DNA of 64,000 bases from Dethiosulfovibrio salsuginis (lineage in GTDB: Bacteria; Synergistota; Synergistia; Synergistales; Dethiosulfovibrionaceae), in NCBI RefSeq assembly GCF_900177735.1, contig NZ_FXBB01000004.1:1-64000 (forward strand), written 5' to 3'. This document shows positions 52,053 through 60,797 of the stretch, piece by piece. The notes under the pieces are model-generated. The model had not been told where the DNA came from, made no database searches, and saw only the letters and a program-made list of their open reading frames with translations. Position 1 is the first letter of the stretch; every line of letters starts with the position of its first letter. Made by a program: the position numbers and the translations under genes.

Positions 52053-53732
52053 ATGAGAAGGTTTTTACTCTGGGCCCCTTTCGGGCTCGTTCTTACCATG
52101 GCGGGGGCGGCTTTCGCCTACGACGGAGCTGCTCCTGATTTTGGGATTCTGTCCCTCCTTCCCCCTGTGATAGCCATAGGACTCTGCGTCCTGACCAAGG
52201 AGGTCATACCCTCCCTTTTCGTGGGTTCCTGGGTGGCCGGAACTATGCTGGCTGGCTGGAATCCGGTTATAGGCTTCGGCGGGGCCGTCGAGTCGCTGTG
52301 GAACGGCCTTGGAGATCCCTGGGGTGCGAGGATCGTCCTTACCTGTCTCACCATGGGCGGTATGGTGGGGGTTATGCAGGTAGGAGGGGGAGTTGACGCC
52401 GCCGTCAGGTGGCTGACCGGCAAGATATCCAGCAGTCGCCGGGCCATGTTCTTCACCCAGCTGGCTGGTTTCGTCATTTTCTTCGAGGACTACGTGAACA
52501 CCGCCGTCGTTGGAACCACCATGGCCCCGGTTTCGGACCGCTATCGTATCTCAAAGGAGAAGCTTTCCTACATAGTGGACAGCACCGCCGCCCCTATCGC
52601 CTGTATCGCCGGGATTTCCTCCTGGGTGGCCTACATGGTGGGTCAGATAGGTATGCAGTTCAACGAGCTTGGCATAACCGCCTCTCCCTACGTGACCTAC
52701 ATCAAGTCCATACCTTTTGTCATCTATAATATAGTGGCCTTGGTCCTCCTTACCTACGTGGTGCTCTCAAGCAGGGATTTCGGGCCAATGCTTACGGCGG
52801 AGAGGCGGGCCAGGAAGACCGGTCAGCTCCTTCGGGAGGGCGCTCAGCCTCTTAGCAACTCGGGAGAGGATAAAGATCTTCTCCCTCTGGACGAGACCCC
52901 CAGGAGGGTTATAAACTTCGTCCTTCCTCTGATATTTTTGATAGGGACGATCTTCACCATGCTGGCTGTGACCGGAGGCTGGCCTAACGTGGGCCTTGCC
53001 CAGGCTATAGGCGAGGGAAGCAGCTCCAAGGCTCTGGTCTACGGTGCTTTCGGCGGGACCTTTATGACCATAATCCTCTACGCAGTTCAGGGCTTGGCCC
53101 CTCTCGGCAGGATGTTTCGGGGCTTTATGAAGGGCGCCCAGGCAATTTTCGTCGGCTCTCTGATCCTGATATTCGCCTGGGGAATAGGGTCGGCCATCAA
53201 GTCGGTCGGGACCGCGGGGTATATAGTGTCCGTCGCCGGCGATCTTCTCAGCCCGGGATGGATCCCCCTTCTCACCTTCTTCGTCGGGGCGGTGGTGTCC
53301 TTCTGCACCGGAACGTCCTACGGGACGATGGGTATCCTCATGCCCATAGTGGTTCCTCTGGTGGCGACTGTGACCGCCAATTCCGGCCTTGATCCGATGA
53401 CCCATATGATCCCAACAATCGGGGCGGTGTTCGCCGGGGCGGTCTGGGGAGACCACTGTAGCCCTATATCCGACACCACTATAATGTCCTCTATGTTCAG
53501 CGGATCGGACCATATAGACCACGTGACAACTCAGGCTCCCTACGCCATGCTTGCGGCGGTAGGGTCCGGTGCGGGCTACGTAGGGATAGCCTTAGGGTTT
53601 GGCCCCTGGGTATGTCTGGCCATTGCGTCGGCGGTTACTTTGATACTCTTCCAGATCCTCTCCAGCCCTGTGGAAGACTACAGGCTCGACGAGGCTCCTG
53701 TCGGCGAGGTTTCTACCGGAGCGGCGGACTGA
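52053..53732 (+). CDS. NhaC-family carrier, predicted lysine transporter
   Basis: A 559-residue inner-membrane carrier with about a dozen hydrophobic helices. Family blocks are VIPSLFVGSWVAGTML, FFEDYVNTAVVGTTMAPV, STAAPIACIAGISSWVAYM and the C-terminal VWGDHCSPISDTTIMSS. NhaC-type proteins are annotated as Na+/H+ antiporters, but members tied to lysine riboswitches have been predicted to carry lysine (LysW). Here it sits between lysA and dapF under a lysine-type T-box, so amino-acid transport is more likely than ion balance alone. The ATG follows GGAGG. Confidence 0.85.
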   Translation: MRRFLLWAPFGLVLTMAGAAFAYDGAAPDFGILSLLPPVIAIGLCVLTKEVIPSLFVGSWVAGTMLAGWNPVIGFGGAVESLWNGLGDPWGARIVLTCLTMGGMVGVMQVGGGVDAAVRWLTGKISSSRRAMFFTQLAGFVIFFEDYVNTAVVGTTMAPVSDRYRISKEKLSYIVDSTAAPIACIAGISSWVAYMVGQIGMQFNELGITASPYVTYIKSIPFVIYNIVALVLLTYVVLSSRDFGPMLTAERRARKTGQLLREGAQPLSNSGEDKDLLPLDETPRRVINFVLPLIFLIGTIFTMLAVTGGWPNVGLAQAIGEGSSSKALVYGAFGGTFMTIILYAVQGLAPLGRMFRGFMKGAQAIFVGSLILIFAWGIGSAIKSVGTAGYIVSVAGDLLSPGWIPLLTFFVGAVVSFCTGTSYGTMGILMPIVVPLVATVTANSGLDPMTHMIPTIGAVFAGAVWGDHCSPISDTTIMSSMFSGSDHIDHVTTQAPYAMLAAVGSGAGYVGIALGFGPWVCLAIASAVTLILFQILSSPVEDYRLDEAPVGEVSTGAAD

Positions 53733-53790
53733 TATACTTGGGCTCGGGGCTGCATGGCTCCGGGCCTTTTTTAGAAAGGAGTTTTTTTAG

Positions 53791-54603
53791 ATGGATTTTT
53801 GGAAGATGAACGGCAACGGAAACGATTTTGTGGTGATCACCAACCGCTCCGGCCTGTCCGATTCGGACCTGTCGGACCTTGCAAGGCGGGTCTGCCGCCG
53901 CAGGAGGTCCATAGGGGCGGACGGTATTTTGGTGGTGGAGGATTGCGACGGCTACGACTTCAAAATGAGGATCTTCAACTCCGACGGTTCGGAGGGGGAG
54001 ATGTGCGGCAACGGCGCCCGGTGTATCGCTCGGTATGCCTTCGAGACCGGTGTTGCCGGTGAGAATATGACATTTCAGACCTTGGCGGGGCCTATGAGGG
54101 CCTCGGTGAAAGGCTCTTTCGTCGAGCTTCATATGGGGATTGTTCCCTCGGTTCCTCAGGTGGTCCCTATTGATCTGACCGGCTGGGGTGGAGAGCTGGA
54201 AGGGGATTTTTCGACCGTCGGGGTGCCCCATCTGGTGGTCTATCCCGGCGAAGGAGAGCACTCTAGGGAGGATCTTGTCCGTTGGGGCCGAGATCTCCGT
54301 AACAGGACCGACCTTTTCCCCGGTGGAACCAACGTGAACTTCTCCTGTCCCTCCGGTGAGGGGGCTTTGAAGGTTGTTACCTACGAGAGAGGGGTGGAGG
54401 ATCTGACCGATTCCTGCGGCACCGGCTCGGTGGCGTCGGCTATTTCGGCGGTGGTCAGGCTGGGATATCCTCTTGAGGTTCAGGTGTCCAACCCCGGAGG
54501 GGTGAACCAGGTGTCTTTGTCCCGTTGTGGCGGTGGGTTTGAGGCCCTTTTGGGGGGGCTTGCTCTGGTTGTGACAAAAGGCAGTATAGAAAAAGAGGCC
54601 TAG
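53791..54603 (+). CDS. dapF: Diaminopimelate epimerase
   Basis: A 270-residue PLP-independent racemase converting LL- to meso-diaminopimelate, the substrate of LysA and a peptidoglycan building block. The two halves each give one catalytic cysteine: MCGNGARCIARYA and DSCGTGSVASAIS. The N terminus is MDFWKMNGNGNDFVVI. AAAGGAG precedes the ATG. The stop codon lies inside a terminator hairpin. It forms the last gene of the lysA-carrier-dapF group. Confidence 0.95.
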   Translation: MDFWKMNGNGNDFVVITNRSGLSDSDLSDLARRVCRRRRSIGADGILVVEDCDGYDFKMRIFNSDGSEGEMCGNGARCIARYAFETGVAGENMTFQTLAGPMRASVKGSFVELHMGIVPSVPQVVPIDLTGWGGELEGDFSTVGVPHLVVYPGEGEHSREDLVRWGRDLRNRTDLFPGGTNVNFSCPSGEGALKVVTYERGVEDLTDSCGTGSVASAISAVVRLGYPLEVQVSNPGGVNQVSLSRCGGGFEALLGGLALVVTKGSIEKEA

Positions 54604-54618
54604 AAAACTAGGCCTCTT
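54593..54618. terminator. Bidirectional terminator holding both stop codons of convergent genes
   Basis: AAGAGGCCTAG / CTAGGCCTCTT, an 11-bp perfect stem with an AAAA loop. The dapF TAG (54601-54603) and the TAG of the minus-strand gene (54608-54610) both lie in it. The flanks provide A/T runs in both directions. Confidence 0.85.
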
Positions 54619-54910
54619 CGTCTTTTTCCTCTGTCTCTTCCGATTCTTCGGACTCTGGCCCGAAGAGATCGTCCAGGCTTATGTCCAATGAGAGTTGATG
54701 AAACTTGTCGGCGACCTCGATGTTGTGGAGAAATAGCTTCTCCTCCGCCTCTCTGACAAGCTCGTTTTCCTCCGCCTCCTGTAGGTCCGTATGGAAATGG
54801 ACAGGGGAGTAGCGGGTGGCCCCTGCTACCTCTTCAAATACCTTAGGTTCCTCTTTAGGTTTTTCTTCCTCAAGGTCTTTCTTCTTGCTCTCGTCGTCCG
54901 CCACGTACAT
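54608..54910 (-). CDS. Small acidic protein, unknown
   Basis: A 100-residue, very acidic protein (MYVADDESKKKDLEEEKPKE ... ESEETEEKDEEA) with predicted helices in the middle (QEAEENELVREAEEKLFLHN). No signal peptide or membrane segment. The ATG at 54910 follows AGAGGGTGAGGTG; a GTG one codon before is possible. It converges with dapF. No family recognised. Composition resembles the small acidic protein at 43845 only in a general way. Confidence 0.68.
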   Translation of the reverse strand: MYVADDESKKKDLEEEKPKEEPKVFEEVAGATRYSPVHFHTDLQEAEENELVREAEEKLFLHNIEVADKFHQLSLDISLDDLFGPESEESEETEEKDEEA

Positions 54911-54973
54911 CACCTCACCCTCTTTCCCATACTATAACACCCAGTTTGTCCGGTCAACGATTTTGTTTCTCCG

Positions 54974-54982
54974 TGCTATACT
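54974..54982 (+). promoter_or_regulatory. Extended -10 promoter of the TamB-like gene
   Basis: TGC-TATACT, with no convincing -35 box; 36 bp before the start codon. Confidence 0.45.
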
Positions 54983-55018
54983 CAGACTGTAAAACCTATC
55001 ATATAGGGAGGGATAAAA

Positions 55019-58000
55019 TTGAGCAAAGGAAAGTTAGCAGCTCTGTCGGCGGCCTTTTTAGCGGTAGCGGGAGTCGCCCTGTTCGTGACCGACCTAGGTA
55101 CGGGGGTGGTTAGAGATCAGGCGATTAAGGCCCTCACCGAGACCCTTCAGGCCAAGGTTTCCATTGGGGATATTTCGGGAAATCCCCTTAAGGGGTATGT
55201 CATATCGGATCTCTCTTTGGAGAGGGAGGGAGAGTATTCCGTCGGTCTGCCCTCTTTGGAGGTCAAGATTAACTTGATAGCCCTTGTCCGAGGGGGAGCG
55301 GTGGTGGATAAGGTCGTCCTGTCCGGCCTGTCGACCGACCTGGATCAGGTGACCGCCCTTATGGACAGCCTGCCTCCTTCCGAGGGAGGAGGTGTTCCGT
55401 CGGTGCCTGTAGGGGCGGTTTCCCTGGTGGATTCGTCTTTCGGAATCCCCGGTGGAGTGGTGGAGATAAAGGATCTGTCCGGTCGATTTAAGGACGATCG
55501 GGGGATCGCCTTCGACCTAAATATGGACCTGGCCTACGGCGGTCTTCCTGTCAAAGGTAAGGTGCTAGGGCTCTACGGCGGGTCTTTTCTCACCGTCGGG
55601 GATCTGGACCTTTCTGTTGGTTCAGGTAAAATCACCGCTAAAGGCGATCTGTTTCCCGATTTAGCGGCCCAAGGGAGGATAGACAAGCTGAGTCTCGCCG
55701 ATCTGACCGGCCTTTGGCCCGAGCTTGCCGATTCGGCCTCCGGCACCGGGTCTTTGGCCTTCGATGTAGGGGGAACTCTAGAGTCTCCGGTTATAACCGG
55801 CTCTATGGCTTTTGACGGGGTTTTAGCCGCCCTTCCGGTGAGCGGTCTGGAGGGCGGTCTGAGTTATCAGGATATGTCTATGGCTTTACAGGACCTCAGG
55901 GCGGTGGTCGCTGGGGTGCCCCTTTCAGGCGCTTTTTCCGCTCGGTTTGGCCCGGAGAGTCCGGTTATAGACCTGAAGATGGACGCGTCCAACGCCGATC
56001 TCGATAAGCTGAGGTCCTCCTATCCTCAGATACCGGAGGAACTTTCAGGGGTGGTCCAGTCACTTTCGGTGGCCCTTGATGGGCCTGTGGATAAGCTCAA
56101 AGGCACTTTAAAGGCGAGGGCCGAGTCCCTAAATGTCATGGGATACGGTCTTTCCCAAAGCTGGGCTTCGGTGGCCCTCGCCCCCGACGGTAAGGCGACG
56201 GTCTCCGCTAAAACGGTGTTTCAGGGTCAGCCTGCTTACCTGGAAGGCGGTCTGTCTTTCGGTAAGGGAGGTCCCGAGGCTAAGCTGCTATTTAAGGTCA
56301 GGAAGGTCCCTACCGACCTGATCGCTTCGGTGTTGAGGGGTCCTCTTCCTGTGGCAGGGGAGATAGATATGGATATGTCCATAAAAGGGGCACTGACATC
56401 TCCCTCCATAACCGGCACCGTGAGCTCTCCGTCCCTTTCGGGATTCGACCAGGTTATAGAGGCTCCGTCGGTGAAGTTCGTCCTCAAGGGGACCGATCTG
56501 GAGATCCCCTCCGCCCAGGCGACCTGGCGAGGAGCTCCTCTTGCCCTGTCGGGGAAGGTGGCTATGTCTCAGGATCCCTCGGGGTCCTTTAAAGGAGAGA
56601 TGAAGGGGCTGAACCTGGCCTCCTTGCCGGAGCTCGGGGTTGACGCAAAAGGCAGGGTCGATCTGGATTTCTCCGTGGGCGGCAAGCTGGCGGACCCCTC
56701 CCTTCAGCTGGGGCTTCGGTCGCCTAAGGTGACTTTTGGCCCGATGGACGTGGATAAGGTGGATCTTAAGGTCAAAGGAACAGCTAAGGCCGTGGATCTG
56801 ACCGGTTCGGCGTCGGTCTCCGGCGGTGCCCTCTCGGCATCGGGATCTTTGGGACTGGGCGATTCCCCGACGGTGGAACTGGCCCTGAAGGGCGACGGCA
56901 TAGGACTGGATAAGGTTCTGGACCTGCCTATCTCCGGTGCTCTGTCCGCTCAGGTGACCGTTAAGGGCTCCGTCGCCGATCCCGAGCTGGCGGTCTCCAT
57001 CTCTGTCCCTAAGGCTGTCGCCTGGGGCCTTGGGGTCGACGGCTTTGGGGCCTCATTAGTCTCTAAAGGGACATCTGTGACCTTGAAGGAGGCCAAGGCG
57101 TCGGTAGGAGGAAGCCCTTTCTCCATGAGCGGTTCTTTCGACGGGAAAGCATATAAAGGGGAGTTCCAGCTTTCCGGCACCGATCTCGACCTGACTAAAG
57201 CCTCTCAGGGATTGCCGGAGGCCCAGTCCTACGGTCTAGGGGGGAAGCTGTCCCTCTCCTTTAAGGGGTCTGTCGACGGTAAGTCGGTTGAGGGTGGAGG
57301 CCGGATAACCGCCCCTGTCCTGACCGTTATGAACCTGTCTTTGAAGAACGTCAGCTATCCTCTGGAGCTCAAAGGCAATAGGCTGACTATACCCTCCGCT
57401 ACCGCCGAGCTCTACGGAGGTTCGGTGGTAGGATCGGGCTGGATCGATCTGGATAGCCTCAAATTCTCCAAAAAGGTCTCGGTTTCCGGAACCGACGTGG
57501 CACCTCTTATCAGGGATTTCGCCGGTACCGATGGCACTGTGACCGGTGTAGGAAAGGCCCAGTTCGAGGGAGCAGGGGTTCTCTCTCCCTTTAGCTTTAA
57601 AGGCAAAGGCACCGCCGAGCTTGGAGGAGGTCAGGTAGTGGGCTTTCCTCTGGCCCAGGTCGCCGCTTCCCTTCACGGCACCGACGGCATTCGCTATCGT
57701 TCCGCAAAAGGGGCCTTTCAGGTTATAGACGACCGGTTTGTCCTGGATAAAGCCTCTGTGGAGGCCCACGATGGCGATCCTATATATCGGTCCTTCGTCT
57801 CGTCGGGAGTTATCGGTCCAGACAGAAAGCTCGATCTGGATTGTGCCGGTGAGGTCAATATGAGGCTCTTAAACGCCGTCGTAGGCGCTGGAGTTGGCGG
57901 AGTTCTAGGGGGCGGCGCGGGTACCATCGCCGCCATAATAGGCGGTGCCCTCGGAGGAGCCCAGCAGGGTATATCTAAAGACGATTTCAGGGATATTTCC

Positions 58001-58243
58001 TTTAAGGTTGCCGGGACCCTCGACTCGTCGTCGGTGAAGGGCCTTAAAGTAGGGCCCTCAAAGATAGCCCCCGAGCAGGTTCAGGAGGCTCCTGGGGCGT
58101 CTATTCAGCCTCAGCCTCAGCCGCCGGTGCCAGCTCAGCCCGTTCCTCAGGAGGAGCCTAAGAACCTGGAGGACCAGCTTAAAGACGCTTTAGAGCAGGA
58201 GGCGGGGAAGGTCCTTCAGAACCTTTTCGGAGGGGGCAATTAA
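55019..58243 (+). CDS. TamB/AsmA-like envelope protein
   Basis: A 1074-residue protein with an N-terminal membrane anchor (KLAALSAAFLAVAGVALFVT) and a long chain of regular beta repeats. These alternate hydrophobic strands and turns such as GVVEIKDLSGRFKDDRG and DLTGSASVSGGALSASGSL, the pattern of AsmA/TamB bridge proteins that form lipid-carrying grooves across the periplasm. KGNPLKGYVISDLSLEREG-like openings (here GNPLKGYVISDLSLEREG) are typical. The C-terminal region has a glycine-rich hydrophobic patch (AAIIGGALGGAQQG) and a Pro/Gln-rich tail. A TTG start follows GGGAGGG. Role in outer-membrane lipid or protein assembly is inferred from the family. Confidence 0.82.
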   Translation: MSKGKLAALSAAFLAVAGVALFVTDLGTGVVRDQAIKALTETLQAKVSIGDISGNPLKGYVISDLSLEREGEYSVGLPSLEVKINLIALVRGGAVVDKVVLSGLSTDLDQVTALMDSLPPSEGGGVPSVPVGAVSLVDSSFGIPGGVVEIKDLSGRFKDDRGIAFDLNMDLAYGGLPVKGKVLGLYGGSFLTVGDLDLSVGSGKITAKGDLFPDLAAQGRIDKLSLADLTGLWPELADSASGTGSLAFDVGGTLESPVITGSMAFDGVLAALPVSGLEGGLSYQDMSMALQDLRAVVAGVPLSGAFSARFGPESPVIDLKMDASNADLDKLRSSYPQIPEELSGVVQSLSVALDGPVDKLKGTLKARAESLNVMGYGLSQSWASVALAPDGKATVSAKTVFQGQPAYLEGGLSFGKGGPEAKLLFKVRKVPTDLIASVLRGPLPVAGEIDMDMSIKGALTSPSITGTVSSPSLSGFDQVIEAPSVKFVLKGTDLEIPSAQATWRGAPLALSGKVAMSQDPSGSFKGEMKGLNLASLPELGVDAKGRVDLDFSVGGKLADPSLQLGLRSPKVTFGPMDVDKVDLKVKGTAKAVDLTGSASVSGGALSASGSLGLGDSPTVELALKGDGIGLDKVLDLPISGALSAQVTVKGSVADPELAVSISVPKAVAWGLGVDGFGASLVSKGTSVTLKEAKASVGGSPFSMSGSFDGKAYKGEFQLSGTDLDLTKASQGLPEAQSYGLGGKLSLSFKGSVDGKSVEGGGRITAPVLTVMNLSLKNVSYPLELKGNRLTIPSATAELYGGSVVGSGWIDLDSLKFSKKVSVSGTDVAPLIRDFAGTDGTVTGVGKAQFEGAGVLSPFSFKGKGTAELGGGQVVGFPLAQVAASLHGTDGIRYRSAKGAFQVIDDRFVLDKASVEAHDGDPIYRSFVSSGVIGPDRKLDLDCAGEVNMRLLNAVVGAGVGGVLGGGAGTIAAIIGGALGGAQQGISKDDFRDISFKVAGTLDSSSVKGLKVGPSKIAPEQVQEAPGASIQPQPQPPVPAQPVPQEEPKNLEDQLKDALEQEAGKVLQNLFGGGN

Positions 58244-58245
58244 AG

Positions 58246-58383
58246 GGGGTTCTCTGAAAACGCCGGTCCTCGGGGAGATCGTTCCGACAGGGCCCATTCG
58301 AGCCCGTATACTCGACCGAAACAGGGCACAGGCGGGACGGTCTCCCCGAGGGACTCCAAACGTCAGTTTTTAGAGTCCCCTAA
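58246..58383 (+). repeat. Dispersed hairpin repeat, copy C (short form)
   Basis: A 138-bp copy. CCTCGGGGAGATCGTTCCG (from 58268) pairs with CGGGACGGTCTCCCCGAGG (from 58333) with two G-T-type differences, and the ends TCTGAAAAC / GTTTTTAGAG form the outer stem. The middle, GCCCGTATACTCGACCG then AACAGGGCACAGGCGGG, lacks the central hairpins of copy B. It lies between the TamB-like gene and proB. Confidence 0.8.
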
Positions 58384-58410
58384 ACTTATAACTGTATTGA
58401 GGTGAGCCCT

Positions 58411-59532
58411 ATGGATAGATCGGATTTGAAGAACTGTAGGAGGATCGTGGTAAAAGTCGGCACCAGCACCATAACCCACGACACCGGCAAGCTGAACCTT
58501 TTCCGTATGGAGAGGCTGGCCCGGGCGTTGTCGGATCTCCACAATCAGGGGAAGGACGTGGTCCTCATAACCTCCGGTGCGGTAGGAGCTGGGGTTGGAC
58601 GGATGGGGCTCAGAGAGAGGCCGTCGACTCTGCCTATGAAACAGGCCCTTGCGGCGGTGGGACAGGCGTCTCTCATGCAGATGTACGAGAAGTTCTTCGG
58701 AGAGTACGGCCAGACCGTGGGGCAAGTGTTGCTCACCAGGGACGCTTTCGACGATAGGCCTAGGTATCTGAACATAAGAAATACCCTGTGCGGATTGCTG
58801 GAGCTCGGGGTCGTCCCTGTTATAAACGAAAACGACACCGTGGCGGTGGAGGAGATAAAGTTCGGCGACAACGATACCCTGTCCGCCCTGGTGGCGGTGG
58901 CGGTTCAGGCCGATTTGCTTATAATACTGTCCGATATCGACGGCCTTTACGACAGAAATCCTAAGGATAACCCCGACGCAAAACTGCTTCCGGTGGTGGA
59001 CCACATATCGGAGGAGATAAGGCAAAACTCCACCGGAAGAGGTTCCAGCTTCGCCAGCGGCGGTATGTACACCAAACTGGCTGCCGCCGATATCGCCCTC
59101 CCGGCAGGTATCCCTATGATCATAGCCAGCGGAGGGGAGGATAGGGTGGTGAGGCGGATAGTGGAGGGGGAGGATTTAGGCACCCTTTTTCTCCCTTCCA
59201 CCGAGGGAACCCACGGCAGAAAGAGATGGATAGCCGCCGGTGCCAGGCCTCAGGGGATCTTGGTGATAGACGATGGTGCGGTCACGGCGCTTAAGGAAAG
59301 AGGGGGGAGCCTTCTTCCATCAGGGGTAATAGCGGTAAGAGGGGATTTTTACAGAGGTCAGATGGTCTCCATTCAGGCCATCCACGGCGACGAGGTGGCC
59401 AGGGGCCTGGTGAACTACGATAGCGCCGATGTGCTGGCCATACTTGGCAGGCAGAGCGATGAGATAGAGTCGCTCCTAGGGGAGCGGGATTTCGACGAGG
59501 TGGTCCACAGGGACAACCTCGCGGTGATTTAG
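58411..59532 (+). CDS. proB: Glutamate 5-kinase
   Basis: A 373-residue enzyme, first step of proline synthesis. The kinase domain begins RRIVVKVGTSTI and contains VLITSGAVGAGVGRM, VPVINENDTVAVEEIKFGDN and IILSDIDGLYDRNP, GRGSSFASGGMYTKL. A C-terminal PUA domain (from about residue 275) is present, as in full-length ProB. The ATG at 58411 follows GAGGTGA by five bases; a GTG within that site is less likely. proA follows in 21 bp. Confidence 0.95.
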   Translation: MDRSDLKNCRRIVVKVGTSTITHDTGKLNLFRMERLARALSDLHNQGKDVVLITSGAVGAGVGRMGLRERPSTLPMKQALAAVGQASLMQMYEKFFGEYGQTVGQVLLTRDAFDDRPRYLNIRNTLCGLLELGVVPVINENDTVAVEEIKFGDNDTLSALVAVAVQADLLIILSDIDGLYDRNPKDNPDAKLLPVVDHISEEIRQNSTGRGSSFASGGMYTKLAAADIALPAGIPMIIASGGEDRVVRRIVEGEDLGTLFLPSTEGTHGRKRWIAAGARPQGILVIDDGAVTALKERGGSLLPSGVIAVRGDFYRGQMVSIQAIHGDEVARGLVNYDSADVLAILGRQSDEIESLLGERDFDEVVHRDNLAVI

Positions 59533-59553
59533 AGTTAGGAAGTGGATCTTGAT

Positions 59554-60795
59554 ATGGAGTTCAGTTTAAAGAATATGGGGACCGCGGCGAAGGTTGCGTC
59601 CCGTTTTGTGTCCCAGACCAGCGGCAAGGATAGGGACAGGGCGCTTATGGCAATGGCTGAGGCCCTCTTGAAAGGGACCGACGAGATAGTCAGGGCCAAC
59701 GGAGTGGATCTGGCGGAGGGAAGGGCTGGAGGTCTGTCCGAGCCTTTGCTGGAGAGGCTTTCCCTGGACGAGGGCAGGGTTCGGTCTATGGCTAAGGGGC
59801 TGGAGGAGATCGCCGCCCTGCCCGATCCTCTGGGCAAGGGAGACCGATGGATAAACGACCAGGGGCTGGAGATCTCCAGGGTGAAGGTCCCTCTAGGTGT
59901 GATCGGCATGATCTACGAGTCTCGGCCAAACGTGACCGCCGATGCGTCGGGGCTCTGCCTTAAGGCTGGGAACGCCGTTATCCTGAGAGGGGGCAGGGAG
60001 GCGGTCAACTCAAACCGTGCCATAGCGTCGCTGATCAGAGGGGCCCTGAGGGAGTCGGGTTTCCCGGAGGATTCGGTCCAGCTTCTGGACGATCCCGGTC
60101 GGGAGGCTACTCAGGCCCTTATGGCGCTGGACGATCTGGACGTCCTGATCCCCAGAGGAGGTAAAGGCCTGAAGGAGGCGGTGAGGGTCCACGCGAAGGT
60201 TCCGGTGATTATGACCGGTATGGGGCTGTGCCACCTCTACGTCGATCGCTCGGCGGACCTGGGCATGGCGGTGGATATCGCGGTGAACGCCAAGGCCCAG
60301 AGGCCATCGGTGTGTAACTCTATAGAGACCTTGCTGGTTCACTCGGAGGTGGCACCTGCCTTTTTGCCTCTTCTCTCCTCGGCGATGGAGGAGGCGGGAG
60401 TGGAGCTTAGAGGCGACGGCAGGGTTCGATCGCTGGTGTCCATGGCCAGCGCCACCGACGAGGACTGGGATACCGAGTACCTTGCCCTGATCCTGTCGGT
60501 CAAGATGGTGGACTCGGTGGAGGAGGCGATAGACCACATAGATCGCTACGGCTCAGGCCACAGCGAGGCCATCGTCACCGGTGATTATGGGACGTCCCGT
60601 AAGTTTCTGGACCAGGTTGACGCTTCGTCGGTTTACGTCAACGCCTCCACTCGGTTTACCGACGGTTCGGTCTTCGGCTTTGGGGCGGAGATGGGCATAA
60701 GCACCCAGAAGCTCCACGCCAGAGGTCCTATGGGGGTGGAGCACCTGACAACCGTCAAATACAGGGTCCTAGGCTCAGGACAGGTCCGAGGTTAG
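59554..60795 (+). CDS. proA: Gamma-glutamyl phosphate reductase
   Basis: A 413-residue NADPH enzyme making glutamate semialdehyde. Motifs are LGVIGMIYESRPNVTADASG, NAVILRGGREAVNSN, DVLIPRGGKGLKEAV, the catalytic cysteine in RPSVCNSIETLL, and VYVNASTRFTDG. GTG at 59542 is an alternative start; the ATG at 59554 has the better-placed GGAAGTGGAT site. It forms an operon with proB, and the ddl gene begins 2 bp after its stop. Confidence 0.94.
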   Translation: MEFSLKNMGTAAKVASRFVSQTSGKDRDRALMAMAEALLKGTDEIVRANGVDLAEGRAGGLSEPLLERLSLDEGRVRSMAKGLEEIAALPDPLGKGDRWINDQGLEISRVKVPLGVIGMIYESRPNVTADASGLCLKAGNAVILRGGREAVNSNRAIASLIRGALRESGFPEDSVQLLDDPGREATQALMALDDLDVLIPRGGKGLKEAVRVHAKVPVIMTGMGLCHLYVDRSADLGMAVDIAVNAKAQRPSVCNSIETLLVHSEVAPAFLPLLSSAMEEAGVELRGDGRVRSLVSMASATDEDWDTEYLALILSVKMVDSVEEAIDHIDRYGSGHSEAIVTGDYGTSRKFLDQVDASSVYVNASTRFTDGSVFGFGAEMGISTQKLHARGPMGVEHLTTVKYRVLGSGQVRG

Positions 60796-60797
60796 CC

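Noticed and set aside
51776-58383. CRISPR array
   Set aside because: The repeats are long, few, unevenly spaced hairpin elements separated by genes, not short direct repeats with spacers.
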